Position numbers and translations under genes: made by a program. A model generated the notes under the pieces. That model was not told where the DNA came from and did no database searches. It saw nothing but the letters and a program-made list of their open reading frames with translations. From Roseibium sp. HPY-6 (lineage in GTDB: Bacteria > Pseudomonadota > Alphaproteobacteria > Rhizobiales > Stappiaceae), in the NCBI RefSeq assembly GCF_040530035.1, contig NZ_JBEWCD010000003.1, positions 496,001 through 560,000 of the forward strand: a stretch of 64,000 nucleotides of DNA, written 5' to 3'. Of this stretch, positions 46,901-56,518 are shown one piece after another; the stretch's first letter is position 1; every line of letters begins with the position of its first letter.

Positions 46901-48783
46901 GCGGCTCCCCGCTGCGACCCTCGCTTGAGGTGAGACAGGATGAGCGTGAGGCCGGCAGGTGTGACGCCGTCCATCCGCGACGCTTGCCCCAGGGTGGCAG
47001 GGCGAATGTCGATCAGTTTCTGTTTGACCTCGTTGGAAAGTCCGACAATCGCTTCGTAGTCGAAACCATCTGGGATACGCAAGGCTTCATCGCGCTTAAG
47101 CGCTTCGATGTCCGCTTTCTGCCGGTCAAGGTAAACAGCATAAAGAGCATCCGTCGTGACCTGTTCGGCAATATTCTCTTCCAACGCATTCAGCTCCGGC
47201 CAGAGCCCACGCAGCATCTCGAACGTCACATTCGGATAGGACAGCAGATCGAAAGCAGAGCGACGAATGCCGTCCTGGTTCACCGGCAAGCCCTTCTTCT
47301 GCGCCTCGGAAGGCGTGATTGTCAGCGCATTCAAAAGATCAGTCGCCCATGCGATCTTTTTCATCTTGGTTTCAAATGCCTGACGTCTCGTTTCAGAGAC
47401 GATACCACTCTCGATTCCGAGCGGCGTCAGCCGCTGATCCGCATTGTCTGCGCGGAGCGACAGACGGTATTCAGCACGTGACGTGAACATGCGATAGGGT
47501 TCGGTAATGCCGCGTGTCACCAGATCATCGATCATTACACCGATATAACCCTGTGACCGGTCAATCACGAAAGGCTCTTTGCCCGCTGTCCTGAATGCAG
47601 CATTCACCCCGGCCACAAGCCCCTGTGCACCGGCTTCTTCATAACCCGTCGTTCCATTGATCTGTCCGGCAAGATAAAGACCGGAGCAACGCTTGGCCTC
47701 CAGAGTCGGCCGAAGTTCACGTGGATCAACGTGATCATATTCAATGGCGTATCCAGGTTGGATGACTTTGACATCTTCAAGACCGGGGATGGTCTTCAGA
47801 AAGGCAAGCTGCGTTTCTTCAGGAAGCGACGTAGAAATACCATTCGGATAGACCGTGTGGTCATCAAGCCCTTCCGGTTCCAGAAAGATCTGATGTCCAT
47901 CCCGTTCGCCGAACCGGACGATCTTGTCTTCGATCGACGGACAGTAGCGCGGTCCGCGTCCCTTGATTTCACCTGAGTACATCGCAGACCGCGACAGGTT
48001 CTCGCGAATGATCTGATGGGTTTCAGGTGTGGTGCGCGTAATGTGACAAGGAACCTGGGGCGTTTCAATTTTCTCGGTCAATGTCGAAAACGGCACGGGA
48101 TCGTCATCACCAGGTTGCTCGTCGAGGCGATCCCAATGAATTGTTCGTCCATCCAGCCGCGCCGGCGTGCCGGTCTTGAGGCGGCCAAGCTCGAACCCGA
48201 TTTCTTCAAGCGACTGAGACAGTCCCATAGCCGGCGCTTCACCGGAACGCCCGGCCGGGATTTTCTTGTCACCAATGTGGATCAATCCACGCAGGAACGT
48301 GCCGCTTGTTAGCACAACAGATCCGCACGCAACAATACGCCCGTCAGCGAGTTTAATACCCGATACAGACCGATGAGACATGTCAGTTGGAAAAAGCAGT
48401 TTGTGTGCCTCGCCTTCAACAACCGTCAGACCGTCAATTGCCGAGATCTCGCGCTGCATGGCCTCGCGGTATAGTTTCCGGTCAGCTTGTGCTCTGGGAC
48501 CACGGACGGCTGGACCTTTACGCCGGTTGAGCATCCGGAACTGAATACCTCCCCTATCCGCGACACGACCCATCAATCCATCGAGGGCGTCGATCTCCCG
48601 GACCAGGTGACCTTTGCCCAAACCACCTATGGCCGGGTTGCAAGACATCACGCCAACTGTTTCGAACGTGTGCGTGACGAGCGCAGTCGATGCACCAGCG
48701 CGGGCGGCTGCGGCCGCGGCTTCGCACCCGGCATGTCCACCGCCAATAACAACAACATCGAATTCCAAGTCCGAAGGCTTCAT
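46897..48783 (-). CDS. mnmG: tRNA uridine 5-carboxymethylaminomethyl modification enzyme MnmG (GidA)
   Basis: 628 residues. FAD-binding [17 protein letters not shown] near residue 13, [21 protein letters not shown] and the [20 protein letters not shown] segment are diagnostic. Works with MnmE to modify the tRNA wobble uridine. It sits between mnmE and rsmG on one strand. Confidence 0.98.
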   Translation of the reverse strand: MKPSDLEFDVVVIGGGHAGCEAAAAAARAGASTALVTHTFETVGVMSCNPAIGGLGKGHLVREIDALDGLMGRVADRGGIQFRMLNRRKGPAVRGPRAQADRKLYREAMQREISAIDGLTVVEGEAHKLLFPTDMSHRSVSGIKLADGRIVACGSVVLTSGTFLRGLIHIGDKKIPAGRSGEAPAMGLSQSLEEIGFELGRLKTGTPARLDGRTIHWDRLDEQPGDDDPVPFSTLTEKIETPQVPCHITRTTPETHQIIRENLSRSAMYSGEIKGRGPRYCPSIEDKIVRFGERDGHQIFLEPEGLDDHTVYPNGISTSLPEETQLAFLKTIPGLEDVKVIQPGYAIEYDHVDPRELRPTLEAKRCSGLYLAGQINGTTGYEEAGAQGLVAGVNAAFRTAGKEPFVIDRSQGYIGVMIDDLVTRGITEPYRMFTSRAEYRLSLRADNADQRLTPLGIESGIVSETRRQAFETKMKKIAWATDLLNALTITPSEAQKKGLPVNQDGIRRSAFDLLSYPNVTFEMLRGLWPELNALEENIAEQVTTDALYAVYLDRQKADIEALKRDEALRIPDGFDYEAIVGLSNEVKQKLIDIRPATLGQASRMDGVTPAGLTLILSHLKRGSQRGAA

Positions 48784-48849
48784 TTGGTCTCACCGCTCAC
48801 AAGCGCCTCTCTGAAGCACCTGGCAACATTCTGATTTCGTAGAGGTCGG

Positions 48850-49020
48850 TTACCCGGCAATCGCCAGATCATCACAGAGCCGATCAAGTCGGCTTTTCTG
48901 ATCGATCTTATACGGTGGGTTTGATTTTACGTCAAAGTGGAATTCAAGCCGAATTTTCTCGTCTTCCCAATCAACGACGCACGACGCCAGTTCCGCTGGC
49001 ACATGATTCACGTGAAACAT
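48850..49020 (-). CDS. Possible small protein between mnmE and mnmG
   Basis: 56 residues from the ATG at 49020, which lies inside a parS site, so the N-terminus reads MFHVNH. The rest (IRLEFHFDVKSNPPYKIDQK) looks protein-like with mixed charge. No family is recognised and the ribosome site is weak. It may be only chance reading through the centromere region. Confidence 0.3.
   Translation of the reverse strand: MFHVNHVPAELASCVVDWEDEKIRLEFHFDVKSNPPYKIDQKSRLDRLCDDLAIAG
49004..49019. promoter_or_regulatory. parS site 2
   Basis: TGATTCACGTGAAACA, one mismatch from the perfect palindrome, in the mnmE-mnmG gap. Confidence 0.92.
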
Positions 49021-49055
49021 GTTCCGGTTCAGAACCAATCCTTGGTTTGCTTCAA

Positions 49056-49071
49056 TGATTCACGTGAAACA
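49056..49071. promoter_or_regulatory. parS site 3
   Basis: TGATTCACGTGAAACA again, identical to site 2 and in the same orientation, directly abutting the mnmE stop codon. Confidence 0.92.
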
Positions 49072-50421
49072 TCACTTGCCGATACAGAAATCGCGGAAGA
49101 TGACATCGAGCAGATCTTCTACATCAATCCGGCCGGTTATGCGTCCAAGACTGTCCGATGCGCGGCGCAGATCCTCAGCCCGCAACTCAGCCGGAAGATG
49201 CGTCGCCTGCACAGCAGCACCCAGAGCCGAGAGGCAGTCAGAAAGGTAATGACGGTGTCGTTCACGCGTCGCCAGTGGCGCTTCGCTCAAGGAAATCGTT
49301 TCCTCTGCAAAATGTGTCAACGCGTTGAACAAGGCCGTCATACCGTCATCTGCCTTGTCAGAACAGTCGATTTCCTTGATTGTTCCGGAAGAGTCTTGTT
49401 TCGGAAGAGTCACAAGATCACTCTTGGTGCGAACGATCCAGACCGGCACTGTACCAACAAGATCGGCTGGTAAGCCAGACGCGGGATCATCAAGTTCTGC
49501 ACCATTGGGTTCTACCGCCCAGAGGATCAAATCCGCTTCTCGTCCCCGAACCTGAGCTCGGCGGATCCCTTCCTGTTCTACCTTGCCTTCAGCTTCTCGA
49601 AGGCCCGCGGTATCAATCAGCGTGACGGGGTATCCCTCAAGGTCGAGATGAACTTCAATCGTGTCTCTTGTCGTGCCTGCCTCTTCTGTAACAATAGCCA
49701 CATCCCGGCCCGCGATAGCGTTGAGCAGACTCGATTTGCCGGCATTCGGAGCTCCCATCAGCACCACCTGCAATCCCGACCGTAGACGCTCTCCTCTTTT
49801 GGACATTGCGAGATGTCCGTAAATCTCGGCCCGAAGCGTCTCAGCCTCCTGCCAGACTTCGTCGGCAACGCTTCCCGGAACATCTTCTTCATCCGCAAAA
49901 TCGAAATCAGCTTCAATCATGGCCCGCATATGAATGAGCCGCTTGCGCCAGTCCTCATAAAGACTTCCAAGCGCGCCGCCCATCTGCCGCACAGCCTGCT
50001 TCCGTTGGCTCTCCGTTTCCGCGGCAATGAGATCTGCAAGACCTTCAACTTCGGTCAAGTCCATCCGGCCGTTGTAAAAGGCACGACGCGTGAACTCACC
50101 TGGTTCCGCTGGCCTGCAGGCTTCGAAGCTGCCAAGAATCTCAAGCAACCTGGCAACCACAGCCCGCCCGCCATGGCAGTGAAATTCTGCAATGTCTTCA
50201 CCCGTGAAACTCTTTGGTGCTTCAAAAAACAGAACCAGTGCGTCATCGACGACGTCAGACGTTTCAGGGTTTTTCAATCTGCTCAGGCTTGCCCGTCTTG
50301 CTGCCGGAACTTGCCCGCAAAGTGCTTTGACAACCGTTTTGGTTCTTGCGCCCGAAACGCGAATAACAGCGACACCCGACGGCACCGCGCCGCTCGAAAG
50401 TGCAAAAATTGTTTCTGACAT
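49072..50421 (-). CDS. mnmE: tRNA modification GTPase MnmE (TrmE)
   Basis: 449 residues from the ATG at 50421 (MSETIFALSSG); the open frame reaches 50466 without conservation. Folate-binding N-terminal domain, G1 motif GAPNAGKSSLLNAIAG, TRDT and the C-terminal CIGK motif that ends the family. With MnmG it makes cmnm5U34. The 472 bases upstream contain three parS sites. Confidence 0.97.
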   Translation of the reverse strand: MSETIFALSSGAVPSGVAVIRVSGARTKTVVKALCGQVPAARRASLSRLKNPETSDVVDDALVLFFEAPKSFTGEDIAEFHCHGGRAVVARLLEILGSFEACRPAEPGEFTRRAFYNGRMDLTEVEGLADLIAAETESQRKQAVRQMGGALGSLYEDWRKRLIHMRAMIEADFDFADEEDVPGSVADEVWQEAETLRAEIYGHLAMSKRGERLRSGLQVVLMGAPNAGKSSLLNAIAGRDVAIVTEEAGTTRDTIEVHLDLEGYPVTLIDTAGLREAEGKVEQEGIRRAQVRGREADLILWAVEPNGAELDDPASGLPADLVGTVPVWIVRTKSDLVTLPKQDSSGTIKEIDCSDKADDGMTALFNALTHFAEETISLSEAPLATRERHRHYLSDCLSALGAAVQATHLPAELRAEDLRRASDSLGRITGRIDVEDLLDVIFRDFCIGK

Positions 50422-50613
50422 TGATCTGGTTCCGGGGAGAATTTTCGGGTGTCGTGCTGACCACACTTCACATATGCCTCAATAACAAACGACATCGGAA
50501 ACGCAAAGCCGCATTCCCTTGATATCACCCAGGTAACCCTCCCTATCTTAATTGCCGAACTGGACGCACTACCCAATGTTCCGCCAACGATTCGATCTCA
50601 AACCTACGGCACT

Positions 50614-50629
50614 CGATTCACGTGAAACA
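50614..50629. promoter_or_regulatory. parS site 4
   Basis: CGATTCACGTGAAACA, core TTCACGTGAA intact, two mismatches to the perfect site. It forms an inverted pair with site 5, 25 bases away. Confidence 0.88.
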
Positions 50630-50638
50630 TCTGCTAAA

Positions 50639-50654
50639 TGTTTCACGTGAATCA
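50639..50654. promoter_or_regulatory. parS site 5
   Basis: TGTTTCACGTGAATCA, the reverse complement of sites 2 and 3, one mismatch to consensus. Confidence 0.92.
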
Positions 50655-50868
50655 ATGTCAGCCGGAAATCGTCAAAGCATGCGAATGAGGAAGAGGCAAC
50701 CCTGAGAATTCAGAACAAAGGGCCAGACCAAGCTGGACTGCTCAGTTATTGGCATCCTTGTATCTGGCTTAACACCCTAAAGAGACTGAATCGTCGCTAT
50801 TGGTTCGGATACGAATCATTTTCAGAACCAGAGTTTCGATGGCGGCACGTCGTCCTGCAAACTGGCCT

Positions 50869-50884
50869 TGTTTCACGTGAATCG
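50869..50884. promoter_or_regulatory. parS site 6
   Basis: TGTTTCACGTGAATCG, the reverse complement of site 4, just beyond the GNAT stop codon. Confidence 0.88.
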
Positions 50885-50893
50885 TTTGTTGCT

Positions 50894-51466
50894 TTAAAAT
50901 GAACGCGCGCGCCAGTCGGACGCTGCAAACCGATAGAGCACATGAGGCGCAATTGGATGATCGGCTGGAAGTGATGGATGGAGAAAGTCCCCACCCGGGT
51001 CCCGCTTCATGCCAATCCGCTCCATCACCTTTCGCGAAGGCATGTTTGCGTGAATTGTGAACGCGACGATTTCGTTCAGGCCTATCGTTTCAAACCCGAA
51101 TCGAAGCCAGGCGCTTGCTGCTTCACTCGCATAGCCTTTGCCCCAGGATGATTTCTTTAAACGCCACCCGATCTCAATGCACGGATCGAAAGGAAGAGGC
51201 CTGGCATAAGCCGGTCGGCTTAATCCGACGAACCCAAGAAACTCGCCTTCGTCCTTTGTCTCAACAGGTGACATGCAGAAGCCATCCCGCTCCTGCTTTT
51301 CAAGACAACGGGAAACCAGTTCTTCCGATTTTTCACGTGTGAGGATTTCCGGAAAGTAACGCATGACCTCCGGGTCCGCGCATAAACTGGCGAACGGAAC
51401 AATATCCTCGTCCTCCCAAGCGCGCAAAAGAAGCCGATCGGTTTCCAGATAGACTTTCTTATTCAT
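50894..51466 (-). CDS. GNAT-family N-acetyltransferase (RimJ/RimL-like)
   Basis: 190 residues. LETDRLLLRAWEDEDI begins the fold. EIGWRLKKSSWGKGYASEAASAWLRFGFE contains the acetyl-CoA-binding GxGxA-type loop, and HANMPSRKVMERIGM follows. Members acetylate protein or small-molecule amines; the substrate is unknown. Its stop lies next to parS site 6. Confidence 0.93.
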   Translation of the reverse strand: MNKKVYLETDRLLLRAWEDEDIVPFASLCADPEVMRYFPEILTREKSEELVSRCLEKQERDGFCMSPVETKDEGEFLGFVGLSRPAYARPLPFDPCIEIGWRLKKSSWGKGYASEAASAWLRFGFETIGLNEIVAFTIHANMPSRKVMERIGMKRDPGGDFLHPSLPADHPIAPHVLYRFAASDWRARSF

Positions 51467-51544
51467 CAGATCGGGTCCGATTCAAATTATTGCCGACAAG
51501 CATTCGTCACTAGCCGCACACCGCGACGGTGTTAACAAAAAGTT

Positions 51545-51573
51545 AAGGCGCGAACCTTGGGGATCCGCGCCTT
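51545..51573 (-). terminator. Intrinsic terminator of rho
   Basis: AAGGCGCG and CGCGCCTT form the stem, 25 bases after the rho stop. On the minus strand AACTTTTTG follows. Confidence 0.78.
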
Positions 51574-51597
51574 TGAAAAATCCGACTGCTACCGGGA

Positions 51598-52863
51598 TCA
51601 GGTATTCATACTGTCGAAGAATTCGTCGTTGGATTTCGTCTGCTTGAGCTTGTCGAGAAGGAACTCGATCGCATCGACGGTCCCCATCGGGTTGAGAATA
51701 CGGCGCAGAACGAAAGTCTTCTTGAGCCGCTCGTGCGGCACAAGCAGTTCTTCTTTCCGTGTACCAGAGCGTTGAATGTCGATCGACGGATAGACACGCT
51801 TGTCGGAGATCTTCCGGTCCAGGATGATTTCCGAGTTGCCTGTTCCCTTGAACTCTTCAAAGATGACTTCATCCATACGGCTGCCAGTATCGATCAGGGC
51901 CGTCGCGATAATCGTCAGCGAGCCGCCTTCTTCGATGTTACGGGCCGCGCCGAAGAAACGTTTCGGACGCTGCAACGCATTTGCATCGACGCCACCGGTC
52001 AAGACTTTACCGGATGACGGCACAACGGTGTTGTATGCCCGGCCAAGACGCGTGATGGAGTCCAGCAGGATGACAACATCGCGGCCATGCTCGGTCAGGC
52101 GCTTGGCCTTCTCGATGACCATCTCGGCAACCTGAACGTGGCGTGACGCCGGCTCGTCGAACGTCGACGAAACGACTTCCCCATTCACCGTACGCTGCAT
52201 GTCGGTGACTTCTTCCGGTCGCTCATCGATCAACAGAACGATGAGATAACATTCCGGATGGTTCGTCGTAATGGATTTCGCGATGTTCTGCAGAAATACG
52301 GTTTTACCGGTCCGCGGTGGCGCGGTGATCAGGGCACGCTGGCCTTTGCCGAGCGGCGCAACGAGATCGATTACCCGTGAGGACAGATCCTTAATTGTAG
52401 GATCTTCAATTTCCATCCGGAAACGTTCATCGGGATAAAGCGGTGTCAGGTTGTCGAAGTGAACCTTGTGCCGTGCCTTTTCCGGATCCTCGAAATTAAT
52501 CGTGTTGACTTTCAGGAGGGCAAAGTAGCGCTCGCCTTCTTTCGGGCTGCGGATCTGTCCTTCGACTGTGTCACCGGTCCGGAGCGAAAAGCGTCTGATC
52601 TGGGACGGTGAGACGTAAATATCGTCCGGTCCAGGCAGGTAGTTCGCATCAGGGGATCTGAGAAAGCCGAAACCGTCCTGAAGCACTTCGACGACGCCTT
52701 CACCGATAATCTCCACATCTTGTGCGGCCAGATTTTTCAGGATAGCGAACATCAGCTCCTGCTTACGCATGGTGCTGGCGTTTTCGACTTCGAGCTCCTC
52801 GGCAAATTGCAGCAGCTCTGTCGGTGTTTTTTCTTTTAGATCTTTGAGTTTCATTTCCCGCAT
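51598..52863 (-). CDS. rho: Transcription termination factor Rho
   Basis: 421 residues. N-terminal RNA-binding domain with [14 protein letters not shown] and [13 protein letters not shown]. Hexameric ATPase core with PPRTGKT (Walker A), [16 protein letters not shown] and [11 protein letters not shown]. It ends transcription at unstructured C-rich RNA. The 299 bases upstream, after the hemJ terminator, hold no other gene and may include an autoregulatory leader, as in other Rho genes (inference). Confidence 0.98.
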   Translation of the reverse strand: MREMKLKDLKEKTPTELLQFAEELEVENASTMRKQELMFAILKNLAAQDVEIIGEGVVEVLQDGFGFLRSPDANYLPGPDDIYVSPSQIRRFSLRTGDTVEGQIRSPKEGERYFALLKVNTINFEDPEKARHKVHFDNLTPLYPDERFRMEIEDPTIKDLSSRVIDLVAPLGKGQRALITAPPRTGKTVFLQNIAKSITTNHPECYLIVLLIDERPEEVTDMQRTVNGEVVSSTFDEPASRHVQVAEMVIEKAKRLTEHGRDVVILLDSITRLGRAYNTVVPSSGKVLTGGVDANALQRPKRFFGAARNIEEGGSLTIIATALIDTGSRMDEVIFEEFKGTGNSEIILDRKISDKRVYPSIDIQRSGTRKEELLVPHERLKKTFVLRRILNPMGTVDAIEFLLDKLKQTKSNDEFFDSMNT

Positions 52864-53112
52864 CGAGTTGGGGTCAGGGTTGTTATTGGGATTTCATTTG
52901 GAAGGTCGGTCTGCGCCGTATGAGATGGGACGGCCAGACAATATCTGAGAGACTTTTAGATGTATCCAGATTGTTCGGTGAAACGTATCGACTTGAAACA
53001 AACACTACACCGAATTGAAGTGGCCGGAAGATACGTTGTTTTGCGGTGAATCGCAAGCCCGCAAATCTGCTGGTTTTTTAGGCCCCCAGATACCTTTGGC
53101 ACTTAACGAAAA

Positions 53113-53138
53113 AGGCAGCTGCAAACCCGCAACTGCCT
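53113..53138 (-). terminator. Intrinsic terminator of hemE-hemJ
   Basis: AGGCAGCTGC and GCAACTGCCT pair with one mismatch around a seven-base loop. On the minus strand TTTTTCGTT follows. Confidence 0.82.
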
Positions 53139-53162
53139 CGTTCTTGCTCACCATATCAACCG

Positions 53163-53591
53163 TTAGAACGGTTTGACGATGACTAGAATGACGACCCCGA
53201 TCATCAGCACCGTCGGCACTTCGTTCATGATCCTGTAGAATCGCGCTGACCTCGTGTTCTTGTCAGCAGCGAAGGTCTTCACACAGCGGCTGAGATACCC
53301 GTGCACACCCGACATTATCAGGACGAGCGTCAACTTTGCGTGGAACCAGCCATCCTGCCAGGCCGACAGTTCATAGGCTGCCCAGAGCCCGAATACCCAG
53401 GACGCAATCATTGAGGGGTTCATGATCGCCTTCAGCAGGCGGCGTTCCATTACCTTGAAGGTTTCGGATTGCTCCGAGCCTATTTCCGTGTTCGCGTGAT
53501 AAACGAACAAACGCGGCAGATAGAGCATTCCCGCCATCCAGGCGATGATTGAAATCACATGCAGCGACTTGACCCATAAAAACAAATCCAT
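53163..53591 (-). CDS. hemJ: Protoporphyrinogen IX oxidase HemJ
   Basis: 142 residues from the ATG at 53591 (MDLFLWVKSLHVISIIAWMAG); the longer frame upstream overlaps hemE. Four membrane helices, the HVISIIAWMAG His and the YLPRLFVYH His, which probably bind haem. It oxidises protoporphyrinogen to protoporphyrin in bacteria lacking HemG/HemY. It starts seven bases after the hemE stop, so the two haem genes are co-transcribed. Confidence 0.93.
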   Translation of the reverse strand: MDLFLWVKSLHVISIIAWMAGMLYLPRLFVYHANTEIGSEQSETFKVMERRLLKAIMNPSMIASWVFGLWAAYELSAWQDGWFHAKLTLVLIMSGVHGYLSRCVKTFAADKNTRSARFYRIMNEVPTVLMIGVVILVIVKPF

Positions 53592-53598
53592 CGCGGCG

Positions 53599-54627
53599 TT
53601 ACCCTTTGCGCACCAGGTCGACCATCCGGGCAACATGATCCGGATCCGCGTCCGGGGTCACGCCATGCCCGAGATTGAAGACCAGCGGACCCTTGTCGAA
53701 GGTCTTCAAAATATGCGCAACACCTTCGTCCAATGCGGCACCGCCAGCGACCAGGCGCATGGGGTCAAGATTGCCCTGGATCGGGACACTGCGCTGTATT
53801 TCAAGAGCCAGGTGATCCGGCGCGGTCCAGTCGAACCCGACCGCATCAACACCGGTTCCCTCGACAAATGTTTTGAGCCGCGCAGAAGACGCTTTCGGGA
53901 AGCCGATAATTTTTGCATCCGGCTTGTGTGCTCTGACCCCATCGACAATCCTGCGTGTCGGCTCGATTGACCAACGGCGGAATCCCGCGTCGTCGAGAAC
54001 GCCGGCCCATGTGTCGAATATCTGAACGGCATCGGCACCGGCCTCGAACTGGCGCAAGAGGTATTTGATCGACGCTGTTACCAGTTGATCGACAAATCGT
54101 TGCATGAGGTCCGGGTCGCGATAGGCACCGACACGCGCCGCAACCTGATCCTGTGTCGTATGACCTGCGACGGAATAGCAGGCAACGGTCCAGGGAGCCC
54201 CACAGAAGCCCAAGAGGGTCGTTTCCGCGGGAAGTTCTGCTCGAAGACGCGAAACGGTCTCTATGACCGGTTTGAGGTGTTCCTCGGCACGGTCCTGCTC
54301 AAGACGGTCGACGAGATCGGAAGACAAGGGTTCAAGAACCGGACCACGTCCTTCCTCAAAACGAACGGGATAACCGATCGCGTCGGGAACGACGAAGATA
54401 TCTGAAAAAAGAATGCTTGCATCAAAACCATAACGACGGATCGGCTGGAGGGTGACTTCTGTTGCAAGATCCGGGGAATAGCAGAAATCCAGAAAGTTTT
54501 TGGCCTTGGCTCTGACCTCCCTATATTCAGGAAGGTAGCGTCCTGCCTGCCGCATCATCCAAATGGGAGGTGGCCAGATTTTTTCTCCTGAGAGAACCCG
54601 CATCACTGCTCTGTCTTCGGATTTCAT
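53599..54627 (-). CDS. hemE: Uroporphyrinogen decarboxylase
   Basis: 342 residues from the ATG at 54627 (GGAAAGG upstream); an in-frame GTG at 54645 is possible. PIWMMRQAGRYLPEYREVR is the N-terminal signature with the catalytic Arg residues, and GFCGAPWTVACYSVAG is conserved. It converts uroporphyrinogen III to coproporphyrinogen III. It borders the candidate replication origin, as hemE does in Caulobacter and related bacteria. Confidence 0.98.
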   Translation of the reverse strand: MKSEDRAVMRVLSGEKIWPPPIWMMRQAGRYLPEYREVRAKAKNFLDFCYSPDLATEVTLQPIRRYGFDASILFSDIFVVPDAIGYPVRFEEGRGPVLEPLSSDLVDRLEQDRAEEHLKPVIETVSRLRAELPAETTLLGFCGAPWTVACYSVAGHTTQDQVAARVGAYRDPDLMQRFVDQLVTASIKYLLRQFEAGADAVQIFDTWAGVLDDAGFRRWSIEPTRRIVDGVRAHKPDAKIIGFPKASSARLKTFVEGTGVDAVGFDWTAPDHLALEIQRSVPIQGNLDPMRLVAGGAALDEGVAHILKTFDKGPLVFNLGHGVTPDADPDHVARMVDLVRKG

Positions 54628-54717
54628 CGGATGGACCTTTCCCACATTTCAAATCAAATAAGATTCTTTATTTGAATCTGTTTTTTCTGTTTGTGCGTGG
54701 ATTACCGGGATCATTTT

Positions 54718-54726
54718 CTATCCACA
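54718..54726 (+). promoter_or_regulatory. DnaA-box-like 9-mer
   Basis: CTATCCACA, 8 of 9 to TTATCCACA. Confidence 0.55.
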
Positions 54727-54867
54727 ATGCACTTACGCAAAATTCCGTGGCGGGATAAATCTCGCAAGCTTTCGTTCGAATCTCTCCCTAGGAGTCGATA
54801 ACCAAATTTACGGATTGATTCCAGACACTTGAAGCCGTGTTTACCTTTCGTTAAGAAATTGTGTTCG

Positions 54868-54876
54868 CGTGGATAA
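54868..54876 (-). promoter_or_regulatory. DnaA-box-like 9-mer
   Basis: CGTGGATAA, reverse complement TTATCCACG, 8 of 9 to consensus. Confidence 0.55.
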
Positions 54877-54948
54877 TCTGTCGAAATGTCACAGCCTCTT
54901 TGTGAATCCACATCAACCCACATTCGTTTCGGAGTCAGTTTGCGCGCG

Positions 54949-54964
54949 TTAATGCATTGTTAAC
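54949..54964 (+). promoter_or_regulatory. CtrA-binding-site-like sequence
   Basis: TTAATGCATTGTTAAC is an exact TTAA-N7-TTAAC, the cell-cycle regulator CtrA consensus. A weaker copy TTTA-N7-TTAA sits at 54840-54854. CtrA represses replication at the Caulobacter origin. Confidence 0.6.
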
Positions 54965-55052
54965 AATTCTTGCTGATCGGGCATAAACTCCGTGACACCT
55001 GATCAAGTCGGGACGAGACTCCCAATTCGTCAACAGCCCTGGGGATGACATC

Positions 55053-55895
55053 GTGAACAAGTCGAGACACTACTTCCATTTGCATCTTGTGTCAGACTCA
55101 ACCGGTGAAACGCTGATGACGGTCGCCCGGGCAGCAACAGTGCAATATGACAACGTCCAGGAGATTGAGCACGTTTACCCGCTGGTCCGCTCGGCAAAAC
55201 AACTCGACAGAGTCATCTCCGAAATTGAAAACGCCCCTGGTATTGTTCTCTATACGCTGGTCGACAGCCAGATTTCCAACCGCCTGGAGCAGAAATGCCG
55301 GGAACTCGGTGTTCCGTTCGTGAACATACTCGATCCGGTGTTCGCGGTTTTCCAGTCCTACCTCAATGTGACCCAGACCCATCGCGTCGGGGGGCAACAC
55401 GAGCTGGATGCAGAGTATTTCCGCCGGATGGAAGCACTCAACTATACGATGATGCATGATGACGGCCAGGTATGGGACGATCTGGAATCCGCTGACATCG
55501 TCTTGATCGGCATATCCAGAACCTCCAAGACACCGACCTGCATCTACCTGGCGAACCGGGGGATCAAGGCCGCAAACGTGCCGCTTGTCCCGGGGATCCA
55601 ACTTCCCGATCATGTGAAAAAACTGAAACGGCCAATGATTGTCGGGCTGATCGCATCCGTCGAACGGATCCAGCAAATCCGGCGCAACAGGGTTCTGTCG
55701 CTGAATTCCGACGGTTACAACGATACGTATGTCGACCGGAAGGAAATTTCTCAGGAAGTTATCATGACGCGCCGGCTCTGCGCAGAACATGGGTGGCCGC
55801 TTATTGACGTCACGCGCCGGTCGGTAGAAGAAACAGCTGCTGAAATCCTGACGCTTTTCAAGGATTTCAAATCTGAAACTGAAAAAGCGATCTGA
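55053..55895 (+). CDS. ppsR: Pyruvate, phosphate/water dikinase regulatory protein (PPSR-type kinase/phosphorylase)
   Basis: 280 residues from a GTG at 55053. FHLHLVSDSTGETL, the P-loop-like GISRTSKT at 153-160 and NRGIKAANVPLVPGI are typical of the DUF299 family. It phosphorylates and reactivates pyruvate phosphate or water dikinase. Its place beside hemE and maf is the conserved alphaproteobacterial origin neighbourhood. First gene of a rightward unit. Confidence 0.95.
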   Translation: MNKSRHYFHLHLVSDSTGETLMTVARAATVQYDNVQEIEHVYPLVRSAKQLDRVISEIENAPGIVLYTLVDSQISNRLEQKCRELGVPFVNILDPVFAVFQSYLNVTQTHRVGGQHELDAEYFRRMEALNYTMMHDDGQVWDDLESADIVLIGISRTSKTPTCIYLANRGIKAANVPLVPGIQLPDHVKKLKRPMIVGLIASVERIQQIRRNRVLSLNSDGYNDTYVDRKEISQEVIMTRRLCAEHGWPLIDVTRRSVEETAAEILTLFKDFKSETEKAI

Positions 55896-55924
55896 AGCGA
55901 TCGCAAACCAGGGTTAAACAGAAA

Positions 55925-56518
55925 ATGGCACTCGTTTTGGCGAGCGGAAGCAAGATCCGCGCTGAACTGATGAAAAATGCCGGTTTGGCGATCGAGGTGG
56001 ATCGGTCTGACGTGGATGAACGCGCGGTAGAGGCCCCGCTTCTCGAAGCCGGATTTCCGCCCGAGGATCTTGCCAGCGTTCTGGCCGAGGCCAAAGCAAA
56101 TGATGTCAGCGGCCGCAGAAAAGGCGACCTTGTGGTCGGCGCCGACCAGATACTGGCTTTTGAAGGCAAACGTCGCACCAAGCCGGAAAATATGGAAGCC
56201 GCCAGACGTCAGCTGCTCTCTTTTTCCGGAAAAACACATGAACTCCATTCCGCCGTCGTGATCTCGCAGAACGGTGAGACCGTTTGGCGTCAGGTTTCGA
56301 CGGCTCGTCTTAAAATGCGGGTGCTTACGCCTGAGTTCATCGGTCATTATCTGGCGGCCGCAGGCGATGACGTTCTCTCCAGCGTTGGGGCCTACCAACT
56401 GGAGGGTCTCGGCGTGCAGCTGTTTGAAAATATTGAAGGCGACTATTTCACCATTCTTGGTCTGCCGCTGCTGCCATTGCTCGCCCAGTTGCGAAACCTG
56501 AAGGTTTTGGAGACATGA
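55925..56518 (+). CDS. maf: Maf-family nucleoside triphosphate pyrophosphatase
   Basis: 197 residues. LVLASGSKIRAELMKNAGL begins the fold and VVGADQILAFEGK is the metal-binding segment; DVLSSVGAYQLEGLGVQLFE closes the active site. It hydrolyses non-canonical or modified NTPs. It lies 29 bases after ppsR and overlaps aroE by 4. Confidence 0.94.
   Translation: MALVLASGSKIRAELMKNAGLAIEVDRSDVDERAVEAPLLEAGFPPEDLASVLAEAKANDVSGRRKGDLVVGADQILAFEGKRRTKPENMEAARRQLLSFSGKTHELHSAVVISQNGETVWRQVSTARLKMRVLTPEFIGHYLAAAGDDVLSSVGAYQLEGLGVQLFENIEGDYFTILGLPLLPLLAQLRNLKVLET

Larger units (their letters stand above)
50422..50893. other. Intergenic region with parS cluster
   Basis: 472 bases between mnmE and the GNAT gene without a convincing gene. 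It contains parS sites 4, 5 and 6 and presumably the mnmE promoter. Confidence 0.8.
54628..55052. other. Candidate chromosomal replication origin (oriC) between hemE and ppsR
   Basis: 425 bases with no gene, partly AT-rich (54645-54695, with an AGATTC/GAATCT inverted repeat). Four DnaA-box-like 9-mers are present: CGTGGATTA at 54696, CTATCCACA at 54718, CGTGGATAA at 54868 and GAATCCACA at 54904; two of them match TTATCCACA at 8 of 9. One near CtrA box (54840-54854) and one exact (54949-54964) follow. hemE-oriC-ppsR/maf/aroE/coaE/dnaQ is the arrangement known from Caulobacter and rhizobia. parAB and six parS sites lie 4-10 kb away. Confidence 0.75.

Noticed and set aside
51329..51344. TTTTTCACGTGTGAGG as a seventh parS
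   Set aside because: The right arm is lost (GTGTGAGG rather than GTGAAACA) and it lies within the GNAT coding region.
54773..54788. GTTCGAATCTCTCCC as a tRNA T-arm
   Set aside because: No matching acceptor strand, anticodon arm or D-arm could be folded in the preceding 60 bases.
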